A stretch of 64,000 nucleotides of DNA, from positions 248,001 to 312,000 of the forward strand of contig WOFQ01000016.1 in NCBI GenBank assembly GCA_012184525.1, written 5' to 3'. Positions 22,273 to 32,376 of the stretch are shown one piece after another. Origin of the DNA: Xenoacremonium recifei (taxonomy: Eukaryota; Ascomycota; Sordariomycetes; Hypocreales; Nectriaceae). The notes below the pieces were generated by a model. That model saw only the letters and a program-made list of their open reading frames with translations, searched no databases and was not told the origin of the DNA. The position numbers were made by a program, and so were the translations under genes. The stretch's first letter is position 1. Each line of letters opens with the position of its first letter.

Positions 22273-22807
22273 ATCTGGGCCACTGCTACTTGATTGTTCT
22301 GAACATAGAGGAAAGCACAGATGAGCAAACTCACAAACAAATTATCTCATCTACGTGTGTTCTTCTGTCAATCCTCGGCAAAGCATACGGGTTCTGCTGG
22401 GCCATAACGTGAGGGTCATGATCTCCATTACACCATCTCCATTAGAAGCCCAACAGAAGCCATTCCCCGCATTACAGCAGCTTACCTCGCCCGGGATTAA
22501 TAGTAGACAACCACTACGTAACCGAACTAGTGGCCGCAATCCGGTCGGAATGCCCAGGCCTACTGACACCCTGTTGAGGCCCAGATAACAGGTGCCTCCT
22601 CACCAGGTAGCCCACCTGACCATTCGCCGTGCCCAACCGTTCATGCCCCCTCCCTTCGGTGCTGCTTATCTATGACTGAATAAATTGTTTCCACTCACAG
22701 CTGCCCTGTGAGAACATTCAATTCCCTAATTTGACACTCAGGACGACTCTAGTGCCCTGCAAAGCCTTCCTTCGTACATCACTTACAAGGCATTTGCCGA
22801 CCTCACA
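22273..22807. promoter_or_regulatory. Intergenic upstream of regulator 2
   Basis: This 535-bp stretch holds the M24 gene's 3' flank and the promoter of the second regulator. A CCGGTCGG word occurs near 22551-22558, a possible Zn2Cys6 half-site; otherwise nothing stands out. Confidence 0.4.
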
Positions 22808-24256
22808 ATGAAATCCAAATATCTGGTTCGGTTTGCACCCACTCAAAACAAAAAGTTTGAGTCCCCTCAGCAATCGTCAGGTCACAGCGATGTTGAACCA
22901 TGGGCCGTGGTACTCGCAGATCCAAAGAGACCTCGGCGTGCGAAAAGTCGGTACGGCTGTGCAGAATGCAAGACCCGTCGCGTTAAGTGCGATGAGACCT
23001 TTCCCGTCTGTTTACGGTGCCAACGGCGAGGGAGCGTCTGCCAGTCCAACACGCCTCCCATGCAGTGGAATAGCGAGATGCCATGGCTCACCTCCGCCAC
23101 CATCAACGACCCGTGGGCCGGATGCGCATCCAGTCCTAACAAACGCCTGTTGCAGCATTGGATGGAGAGCTCCAGCCAGATGATGAGCCTTGATCGGAAC
23201 GACAATCCATTGTCGTTTCCCCTGCTCGAGCATCTGGTATCCCATCCGGCGTTGGTTCACGCGGTACAAAGCGTGAGTGCTGGCCACGAAGTCTTCTTCG
23301 ATCAATCAAAGCTCGAGACTTGTTTTGAAGAACGAGGCCAAGCCCTGGAGTTAGTGCGTAAAGAGTTCCAGAATAGTAAGAAAGTCCAGCCTGGCTCGTT
23401 ACTGGCCGTCTTCATACTCGGAATCTCGGCATCCTGGACGGAGACAAAGCCAATATGTTACGGCAAGGAACATTTGATTGGTGCCCGTACAATGTTAGGA
23501 ATAGTTCTGGAGAATGAGGACCTGAGATATGACAAGTTTACCCTCTTCATTCTTGGGTGGTATCTCTACTGGGACATGGCATGCTCCTTCATCGCCGAGC
23601 CCGACGATCTCTTACCTCTCAACACACCAAGAATATTCGAAGTCCTCCAGGAGACGCAGAAAATGTTTCATCCCATGACTGGATTTTCGACAGAGCTATT
23701 CTACTTGATAGGAAATGTGGGCAGACACTGTCGCCAAGTCCTCGATGATGGTGAACGAGATCCGACACTGGAAGCTACCTTAGAGGAGCAACTGCTCTCA
23801 TGGCAGCCCAACCATGATGATGAACATCTAGTGGACCTGAGCCGAGCCTACCGCAACCACGGCTTGATCATGTTGTACGGAATATGTGGAAGACAACCCA
23901 ATACCGATCCCTTAAACGCCTTCACCATAGCGGCTGATCCAGATCTCGAATCTACCATTCGGTCCTACGCCTTGGAAACCATCCACGCGTTGCTGGATAC
24001 GCCAATCGGCGCTCCAGGCTTCAACTTTCATTCCATTCCCTTACTTACCGCTGGTGCCGAGCTTACCTCAGAGGATAGTTCACTAAGAATGGAGGTGGTG
24101 AACCGGTTCATGGCTGTTTACTCGAGTAACAGAATTGCGGTCAACCTTTGGGCAGTTGAGTTACTGAAAGAAACTTGGACATTGTGTGACTTAGGAATTC
24201 ATATTTCCTGGCTCGAAGTGATGATTCAGAAACAGTGGAAACTCTCTTTTGCATGA
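22808..24256 (+). CDS. Zn2Cys6 transcription factor, paralogue 2
   Basis: A single exon encodes 482 residues. The zinc cluster occupies residues 51-78 with the same C-x2-C-x6-C-x6-C-x2-C-x6-C spacing as the regulator at 12146-13609. Similarity continues through the whole protein (QWNSEMPWLT, NKRLLQHWMESSSQ, DNPLSFPLL, QSVSAGHEVFF, YGKEHLIGARTML, GWYLYWDMAC, EEQLLSWQP, YRNHGLIMLY, ELTSED). This shows gene duplication rather than a shared DNA-binding domain alone. It is a nuclear regulator, probably of the flanking esterase/permease/dehydrogenase genes. The divergence of the linker between cluster and middle domain suggests the two sisters may recognise different sites or inducers. Confidence 0.94.
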   Translation: MKSKYLVRFAPTQNKKFESPQQSSGHSDVEPWAVVLADPKRPRRAKSRYGCAECKTRRVKCDETFPVCLRCQRRGSVCQSNTPPMQWNSEMPWLTSATINDPWAGCASSPNKRLLQHWMESSSQMMSLDRNDNPLSFPLLEHLVSHPALVHAVQSVSAGHEVFFDQSKLETCFEERGQALELVRKEFQNSKKVQPGSLLAVFILGISASWTETKPICYGKEHLIGARTMLGIVLENEDLRYDKFTLFILGWYLYWDMACSFIAEPDDLLPLNTPRIFEVLQETQKMFHPMTGFSTELFYLIGNVGRHCRQVLDDGERDPTLEATLEEQLLSWQPNHDDEHLVDLSRAYRNHGLIMLYGICGRQPNTDPLNAFTIAADPDLESTIRSYALETIHALLDTPIGAPGFNFHSIPLLTAGAELTSEDSSLRMEVVNRFMAVYSSNRIAVNLWAVELLKETWTLCDLGIHISWLEVMIQKQWKLSFA

Positions 24257-24743
24257 TTGATGCTTAAATAGTCTACAGCACATAAGAGGAAAAAAAGGAA
24301 GAATCTCCGGGATATTTTTTAAACAAGTCCATGCTGGCAATAACAGAAACACTTTGGCATTCTTACTTGTCATGCCTTATCCCCGGATTTATTAACGGCT
24401 CTTCCATTCGCTCGCCAGTAATCTAGACATATCCAAAGCTTGATTTACGTATGTATCAATGACAACGATGCCGATCACCATTGGAGCGGAAAATATAGCC
24501 GTCTCCTCCATACATCGGTCAATCAATTGAAAGCGACAGTGAGTACGTATTCGATTTAGTACTACATAAGTATAGACAAAGAAGTAAAATTTACTTAGAA
24601 CTTGACGAAGTAGAGACACAAAATACACATTCGCCTTCAGTCATGCCTCCATATTTCTCTGACGAAAGTATTGAGGGAGAGGGGAGAATAGGAGTTCTGC
24701 AGAACCAATATCTTGTAAGTGTTTTACTCTATTTCTACATTGC
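24257..24743. other. Intergenic: convergent 3' flanks of regulator 2 and the permease
   Basis: This 487-bp AT-rich stretch lies between two convergent genes. Only short unsupported frames are present. Confidence 0.6.
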
Positions 24744-26542
24744 TCACTCATGTGACCCTATGTGGACTGTAGTAAAGTGCTTGCGTCCTCGGACAGTCCA
24801 ATCAACTGCTGCGTAGATCATAAACACTCCGAAGATAGCAGAGATATAATTCATATCTATATCAAGGTCAATATCCAGTTAATATCCTAAATGGTACTTT
24901 CAGGTAACTTACTCGATGCCTCGGCCGGCATAACATAAGGGAACGAGTATATGACGACGACGAAAACACAGAATAATACCGTGATACATTTGGAGATTGT
25001 ACCAAATAGTCCAAGGTTGAAAGGGCCTTTAACGGCTCGGTTTTCTGGAAGAAGCGAGTATATGACAGGCAAGATGTAAGACAACGATGGAAATATGATG
25101 ACTCCAGCCGCGAGACTGCAAAATAATTAGCGAATGCCGTTCAAATATTGAAAAACCCCGACTAACCTATTGAACGCTGTCGTGGAAGCAATGCAAAGCA
25201 GTGACAAGATTGCAACCAAGACAACACAGAAACAGTGAGCATGGATAGGAACCTTGAGTTTTGGATGGACTCGCGACCAGTATTTGGACAGAGGCAGGCC
25301 GTTGTCTCTTGAAAAAGCCCAGCAGATTCGTGCCTGGTATGCCTGCAGGGCAATCATGGCAAAGAAATAAGAGACTATGATGAGGAATAGCATGAAGACA
25401 GCCCCAGCCTTGTTTTGTCTCAGAGCGATGTAGAAGAGCTGGAGCAGAGGAATGCCAAGGTCGGTTCCAACAACAGCGTCGAAGTCAGTCAAGGAGTACA
25501 TCAATAAAATAGCAAGGGGAAATGCGGTGAAGAAGCCAATGGCAACGATGATGTAGAGCGTCTTGGGGACATTTTTCTCCGGCTCGGGAACCTCTTCGGC
25601 CAGATGAACAGCGGTGTCGATCAAACCGAAGCTGTAATTAGCGTTTATCAGGGCAACCAGGAAGGCCATGCCGTTCGACTTCCAGCCACTACTATTTTCG
25701 ATGCTGGTAAAGATAAATTTTGCGTCTGTGTGGGAAGAGCTTGCCGCAGGGATCGTAATGGTGATCGCAATCCAGGCAAACAAGTTGATAAACATGCCGA
25801 TAAGCAGACTCCTTGCAACACTCTTGCCGCTGACATTAACCAGGCAGCTGCTAATGTTCAAAGCGAGACCGATGAGGTAGACCTGCCATGTGTGGACCTG
25901 ACTATAATTCTGTTAATCTTGACCTGTACAAGCCGACTCGGGGAATGAATGGGTTCATACATGTTGGGGTGGTAGAGCTTCGCGCAAGCCATGATCATGT
26001 ATCCTAAAATAGTGCATGAGCCAGCTGTCGCCACAATGCCGCCTGCCAAATTGCACAAGCCAGTGAAGAAGGCAGACAGTCTGGAGAGACGTTTCGGCGC
26101 GAGTTTCATGGCCCAGTAGTACTGACCCCCTGAGTTGGGCATGGCGCTCATCAATTCAGAGAGCGAAGTGACGATGAAGATATTCATGACGGCGACGATT
26201 ATAAGGCCGTAAACGATACTGACGGAGCCGCCAATAACGACACCGGTCGAAAACCCGCCCGTGACTCCGAGCCAGGAGGCCGTGACCATGAAGGCCGCCC
26301 CGATCAGTTGCAGTGGGTTGAACTCCCGTTTCATTTGGGGCGCGTAGCCCATTGCTAGGGAATGTTAGCCAAGAGCATGACTATTGAGACTACAAACCAC
26401 TCTGCTCACCCATGAGTTTCGCGCCATCAGGATCTTGTGCAATCATCTCATCGTCGATTGAACCTCGTCGGATGTCGATGCCGGTTTGTCCTGTCTCGCC
26501 TAGGTCCTTTTCCATTTTGATAGAGTTTGCGCTATCAGACAT
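24744..26542 (-). CDS. APC-superfamily amino acid/GABA/choline-type permease
   Basis: Five exons (26542-26410, 26354-25961, 25901-25167, 25115-24913, 24856-24744) encode 525 residues. A ~55-residue polar N terminus is followed by about 12 predicted membrane spans. The sequence after exon 1 (FNPLQLIGAAFMVTASWLG, GLIIVAVMNIFIVTSLSELMSAMPNSGGQYYW, GLIDTAVHLAEEVPEPEKNVPK) is typical of the fungal GABA/choline permease branch (Uga4/Hnm1-like). It should be a plasma-membrane importer of an amino acid, GABA or amine, driven by the proton gradient. Introns are 48-58 nt with GTGAGC, GTATGA, GTTAGT and GTAAGT donors. It is divergent from esterase 2 and convergent with regulator 2, consistent with a catabolic cluster. 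The N-terminal start is taken at MSDSANS, the first Met before exon 1 ends. Confidence 0.92.
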
Positions 26543-27718
26543 CTTCAAGTTAAGGAGTTTTGCTGTAACAACTAAGTCACTGTGTGAACAAAGACTTATG
26601 AAAAGAGAGGTAGAATGAAAGAGTATAAATGACCCCAGAGGCCTGGTCTTTGGGGATGGACGCAGGGAGCGGAACCATCATTATCAACTTAGTTTGAACA
26701 CTAGGAAAAACTTGACTTACCGTTTCCAATATAAATCCAGCGCTAACCGCGAGGTATCGTTTATCGCCTCCATGACTCCACTAGCTAGAACATGAAATAC
26801 TGCGAGTCGGGATTCACATAACAGTAGAGCCTATCTTCCGTCCGTCCGTCTAATTACAGTCTTATCACTTGTCGAAGTAGGCTCTCTCGTCAATGGTGTT
26901 GGTAGTGTGGGGTAAAGACTGCTTCCCGGCTATCCACGCTACCCCAGTATGTAACCCTGCATGCGCGGAATCTAAGAGCATTCTTGGTTGTCGTGAGAGC
27001 GAGTCAACTAGCTTGGCCCTATCGTGAGGCGTCTCCAGGCGGGCGGTCTTACGTGGGGCTACGCCTGGTTTCCTATTCCAGCTACGGAACGAGTCTTAAC
27101 CCTTGTTGAACCTGGTCCGGGTGGTCCGTAGATCTCGCCACACTAATGATGGGCCTAGCAAGAGAGATTGTTAATGATGATTACGAGCAGCATTCTTGGC
27201 TCGTGCGCGCTCTTTGATACAGCTGTATCCTACGCCTTGACAAAGGCAGCCTCTACAGCTTCGCGGGCCTTCCGAGATGGTTCCGCCCCTGACACTCTGA
27301 ACGTAAGGACTATGAGCTCTCATATAGACTTCCTTAAACAGAAGTTGATCTCATTTTGTACGACGTTTAGCAATCACTCGAAGATGGGGAGTTTCATCAT
27401 TCGGATTGGAGTCCAAAGGGGAAGCCATGAGACCTAGACCGAGGACTATTAACTACCGCGGTTGATTATGTGGGCGTAACCTGGTAAATGGACGGCTGTG
27501 TATCAAGACGAAGGACCGGTAAGAAGATGGACAAGTATCTGTCGGGCTACAAGGGTTGTATCACGAAAAGCACAAGTGATACCAAGGAGGCGTGCCACGA
27601 AGGAAGTTATGAGGTGGGGTATAAACTGTGGTAAAAGACTCATGATCTTGACTGTTCTCGCTTTCGCTCAAGTTTATGCAATTGGTATCCTGGATTTTGA
27701 GGTATCATTTTTGCCACC
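26543..27718. promoter_or_regulatory. Divergent promoter of the permease and esterase 2
   Basis: This 1176-bp region lies between two divergent starts. Open frames at 27168-27437 and 27498-27749 lack any recognisable feature, and the second overlaps the esterase start out of frame. A CTGGTCCGGGTGGTCCG run near 27111-27127 contains two closely spaced TCCG words and might bind a zinc-cluster regulator. Confidence 0.4.
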
Positions 27719-29678
27719 ATGCGGGTTCCTCTTATATACATTCTCTTGATGGTGACTGTTGCAGCGGCCAAGAGTGTTCCATATGCCCACGTCAAGAACG
27801 GCACCTATCAGGGAGTCCACAATCCTACATACGATATCGATTACTTCTTAGGTGTACCTTTCGCGCAGCCCCCAGTCGGCAACCTTAGGCTTCGGCCCCC
27901 TCATGCTCTCAACACGTCTTGGAGTGGCGTCAGAAATGCGACAGAGTATGGTTACGGTTGCGTCGGATACGGCGAAGACACGCAGATCGCAGGCGGGAAC
28001 TATGTCAGTGAGGACTGCCTTACTCTCAACATGTACCGCCCTTCCGGGTACAATGAGACTTCAAAACTCCCTGTAGTATTCTGGATCTATGGGTAGGTGC
28101 CCTTGTATCAAGGTCTGTGACGGCCGTCTGCTTAGACTAAAATCCAGCGGAGGTTTCATCGAAGGCACAACAAATGATGGTCGCTATAACCTGACGTTCA
28201 TTGTCGAACGCTCCGTCCGAATGGGAAAGCCTATCATGGCAGTCAGCACCAATTATCGACTCAATGCCTTCGGATTCCTCCTCTCAGAAGACGTTCTCAA
28301 AGCAGGAGTGGCCAACTTGGGGCTTCGTGATCAACGGTTAGTCTGTATTAAGGTATCTCAGTGAGTGCATGCCAATCTGACGGTTCAAAAGGCAAGCGTT
28401 GCAATGGGTACAGGAGAATATCGCGGCATTTGGTGGAGATCCTTCCAAAGTAACCACCTGGGGCGAGAGCGCGTAAGTTGGCTTCCAACTGTGACAACTG
28501 AATACTCATTCTGTCTAGTGGTGCCGTTTCCGTAGGCGCTCAAATGATCGCATACGACGGCCGAGACGATAAACTCTTCCGAGGAGTCATTGCTGAATCC
28601 GGATCAATTTTAGGTCTGGGGCTTTATAACTCTGGTCTTGGTGAGTTGGTTCTCAGACAATAAAATCGGCAATAGCTAAGGACGACACAAGACACAAATG
28701 AGAATAATTATCAGGACATCATCAACAGGACTGGCTGCAGTGACGCTCAGGATAAGCTTCAATGTCTGCGTGAGGTTCCGTACGAAAAATTTAACGAAGT
28801 GGTTAACAGCACCGCGTACTTTGACACCGCTGGCCGCCTCTGCTACGGCCCTTATCCAGATGGAGATTTCTTGACTGAACAACCTTACAGCCTATTAAAG
28901 AAGGGAAAGGCAGTCGACGTGCCATACTTGGTTGGCGATAACGCGGACGAGTGCACCTTCCTCGAAATCTTTGGTCTCCAAACGGACCATGACCTTAAGA
29001 AATATCTCGAACCCATTCTTCCCTGGCCTGGTGCTGTTCAAAGTGCCATGCAGCTTTATGGCGTTGATGATGGTGACCTTGTTCTACAATCCCATCCTCA
29101 GCCATATAACGCTACCGTTGGACGACAGTTCCGACGAGTCACAACCATGATGTCTGACTTGTACTTCATTGGGGCCAGGAGAAAGACTCTGGAGCTCTTG
29201 GTCGCCCAGAAGCGCAAGAGCCCGGTTTTTAACTACCGTTTCAACACAGTTCCCCACGGTGTGCCGGAACCATGGGCCGTCGCACATTTTACCGAAATCC
29301 CTTTCGTCTTTTACAACCTGAACGGCACCGGCTACTTAGGAACTGATGCTCCGTACTTGACGGGCAATCAGTTTGATGGAGCCCCGGGGACGTATTTGGC
29401 GCTTGCTAAGCTCATGAGCAGCATGTGGGCATCGTTTGTTCATGATGGAAACCCCAACTTCCCCTGCCGTAAGTTTGCAAAGGTTCATCTCTAAGAGACT
29501 TTAACCGGTATAAGCTAAAATCTTTGCAGAAGATGCGCCAGTATGGCCGCCTTATAAGCTCGGCCAAGAGTCACAAATCATCTTCGATGCCAATATGACC
29601 AGCTCGATTGGACTTGATATTTGGCGGAAGAAGCAAATGACGTGGTATGGTGATCTCCTTGCAACGTACGGCGCATAA
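27719..29678 (+). CDS. Secreted carboxylesterase type B, paralogue 2
   Basis: Six exons (27719-28092, 28148-28336, 28392-28472, 28519-28640, 28692-29468, 29530-29678) encode 563 residues. A signal peptide (MRVPLIYILLMVTVAAA) precedes FLGVPFAQPPVGNLRL, YVSEDCL, the serine elbow GESAG at the exon 3/4 junction, an acid in GDNADECTF and the His in VAHFTEIPFVFYNLNG. Introns are 45-61 nt. The acceptor of intron 4 (CACAAG at 28686-28691) was chosen because it alone keeps the frame. Exons 2-6 match those of esterase 1 nucleotide for nucleotide in length. Product: an extracellular glycosylated ester hydrolase. It is followed 494 bp later by an aldehyde dehydrogenase on the same strand. Confidence 0.93.
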
Positions 29679-30172
29679 TAAAGACATTCATAAGGCTTGG
29701 AATCAGATTCATATAGACCTATGAGCAAGTTCCTTGTCGTTATATGGGTCCTGGATCAATATATTAGTATGTTTGTCATTAGTTATAGTGTTGAAATATG
29801 CGCGATCTGCTATGTTGACGACTTGGAATTTGCCCCATCAGTGAGAAAGCAAGACCGGTGTTCGAGTTGTCGTCTCAAGGATGTAATAACTCTTTTCACT
29901 GGACGACATGCTCTTTTAAGAGGTTAGAGAGCGCATACACCAGCTACAAGTCTTGGCTTGGATTTTACCCCCCACCATGGTAATGACTGGCTACTTGCCT
30001 GATCGGGTGTATTTACGACGAGGTGTGGATCTGCTAGACGGCTTCTAGCCCATAACCTGAGGATCGTTAATATCTATTTATTGAGTAAATCCCCGATGCT
30101 CATTCTTGTTCGCAAGGTAAACCCAATTCTCCTTCTTGACTACTTCATCGTGGTAGTGGATTTGCTGTCGCA
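29679..30172. other. Intergenic between esterase 2 and aldehyde dehydrogenase
   Basis: This 494-bp stretch holds the esterase 3' flank and the dehydrogenase promoter. No supported coding frame or structured element. Confidence 0.6.
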
Positions 30173-31972
30173 ATGGCTCCCCTCCCCGTCAGTGTTGCCT
30201 TGACGGCACCCAACGGACTTCAATACACCCAACCACTTGGCCTCTTCATCAACAATAATTTCGTCCCCGCAAAGTCCCAATTGACGCTCCCGACAATCGA
30301 CCCCCAGTATGCGCTCCGTTGTCTCTGGCAAACGAATCGATGCTGATGGTAACAGTAATGAGTCTAAGATCGTCGATGTCCATTCTGCCGGGGAGGCTGA
30401 CGTTGATCTGGCCGTTCAGGCCGCTCGAGAGGCATTCAATGGAACATGGAGACGAATGAAACCTCACGAAAGAGGGGATATTCTCTTCAAATTTGCCACA
30501 TTGATTGAGGCCGAAAAGCATACCCTGGCAACCGTCGAAACTTGGGATTGCGGTAAGCGTCAGACGCCATTCTACGCTCTCAATAGCTAACACCCGCCAA
30601 CTAGGCAAGCCTATCGGCGACTGCCTCGAGATTATCGACGACTGTGTTCGTATCTTGAAATATTACGCAGGGTACACCGATAAAACCAGTGCCCAATGTG
30701 AGGAAGGCCGACCAAAAACAGTCCGGATTCTGACATGCGACTATAGCTTTCGAGAGTACCTCAGATCTTCACGTCTACACGATCCGCGAACCTGTCGGTG
30801 TTTGTGGCCTTGTTGTGCCATGGAACTACCCGCTTCTTACATTGTTTTATAAGCTGGCTCCAGCCCTTGCGGCCGGAAACACTGTGGTGGTCAAGGTAGC
30901 AGAGCAGACACCTCTCTCCACTCTGTATCTGGCGGCGTTGGTCAAGCAAGCGGGCTTCTCGCCTGGTGTGGTGAACGTTATCAACGGCACAGGCAGATTA
31001 GCTGGTGCTGCACTCGCTAGTCATCTGGATGTAAATAAGCTTTCGTTCACTGGATCAACGGAGACGGGGAAGCAAATCATGAAGTTGGCGTCGTCTAACC
31101 TCAAACGGATTTGCCTCGAGACTGGTGAGTTCCGTTCGCCATATCTAGACAATCTATGTCGCATACTAATGTTGATATAATCAGGTGGCAAATCACCAAT
31201 GATTGTGTTTCCCGACGCGAACTTGGAAAAGGCGGCGCACTGGGCACATCTGGGGATCATGGTCAGCGCCGGCCAGAACTGCACTGCGAACAGCCGAATA
31301 TACGTACATCAATCCGTCTATGATACTTTCCTGAGCCTTTTCATGGATAAGATCAAGTCTTCCAAACTGGGAAACCCGTTTGGGGAAGACACCTTCCAAG
31401 GCCCTGTGGTTAGTGAGGTGCAGCGCGATCGCGTCATGGAATATATCAAATTAGGCCAGAAAGAGGGCGCGACCCTATACACGGGCGGGCAGCTCTGGGC
31501 TCAGAGGCCTGCTGGAAAAGGCTATTACATCGAGCCTACGGTTTTCACCGACGTGCGTGACACAATGCGGATCGCTCGCGAGGAGATTTTTGGACCCGTT
31601 GCCGTCATCATGAAGTTCAAAACTGAGGCAGAAGTTGTGAAGCGGGCCAACGACACCATCTATGGATTGGGTGCGGCTGTGTTCACCAAGGACGTCTCGA
31701 GGGTGCATCGAGTCGCCAAAAAGATTGAAAGCGGAAGTAAGTATCTTTCTCAATCACGGTCGAGTTTCTCGCACTAACACCTTATAGCTGTCTGGGCCAA
31801 TAGCAGCAACAGCCCAATGGATGTACGGGTTCCCTTTGGTGGCATGAAACAGTCTGGTCTGGGGCATGAGCTAGGACAGGTTGGGATTGAATCGTTTACA
31901 ACTCTGAGGTCCGTCTATGTTACACTGGAGGAAGAGGAGCTAGAGACTGGGGAGAGGACGAGCAGGATATAG
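30173..31972 (+). CDS. NAD(P)-dependent aldehyde dehydrogenase
   Basis: Six exons (30173-30306, 30356-30552, 30605-30697, 30747-31124, 31185-31736, 31788-31972) encode 512 residues, usual for the family. Key parts are FINNNFVPAKS at the N terminus, VGVCGLVVPWNYPLL, FTGSTETGKQIM (nucleotide binding), the catalytic-base motif CLETGGKSP formed across intron 4, the nucleophile Cys in GQNCTANSR, and VPFGGMKQSGLGHELG at the C terminus. It oxidises an aldehyde to its acid; the closest group by eye is the betaine/general ALDH type. No mitochondrial presequence or PTS1 is evident, so it is probably cytosolic. Lying next to a secreted esterase and a permease, it could oxidise an alcohol-derived aldehyde released by ester cleavage (inference). 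Confidence 0.95.
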
Positions 31973-32376
31973 CCCAAAAAAATTGATGGTGGATGCAAGC
32001 AAAAAGTAAATAATCTTATACCCTCGATCACGAAGGATAAGCAGAGAAAGCTTCATGCGCTCGATGATAAGATTATTCACTTTTGTTAACAATTCCTCGT
32101 AATTGAGTTTTTCGATCCTTGTATGTTAGCATAATAAATCTGTAGGACGGGGCTGTGAGCATGGGTTGATATATAACTCTTCCATGCTGATAGATCGAGC
32201 GTTAGAGTCCCCGTTAAAAACCCTAGTATGGGACTACGTATAAGCCGCGACAACCTCGTTGCACCTCTTTTGTGCAATCTCGATGATCTTTGATTAATTA
32301 TCACGTTTACTTGGACGAAATCTTGTCAAGCCATCGCTCCGACCCTTGCTACCACGCCTCATGAAGGGGTGGCTCA
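31973..32376. other. Intergenic: convergent 3' flanks with repeat copy 2
   Basis: This 404-bp stretch separates the convergent dehydrogenase and methyltransferase genes. It contains repeat copy 2 (32007-32139), 34 bp after the dehydrogenase stop. Confidence 0.6.
32007..32139 (+). repeat. Dispersed ~132-nt repeat, copy 2
   Basis: This is the second copy of the element at 18519-18650, in the same orientation on the plus strand. The hairpin arms AATAATCTTAT and ATAAGATTATT are conserved, as is the central word CACGAAGGATAAGCAG. Most differences between copies are transitions. It starts 34 bp after the stop of the plus-strand aldehyde dehydrogenase. Copy 1, by contrast, lies behind a minus-strand gene, so orientation relative to the neighbouring gene is not conserved. 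Confidence 0.8.

Noticed and set aside
26543..27718. Possible extra gene between the permease and esterase 2
   Set aside because: The 89- and 83-residue frames have no family resemblance, signal peptide or splice partners; treated as a divergent promoter.
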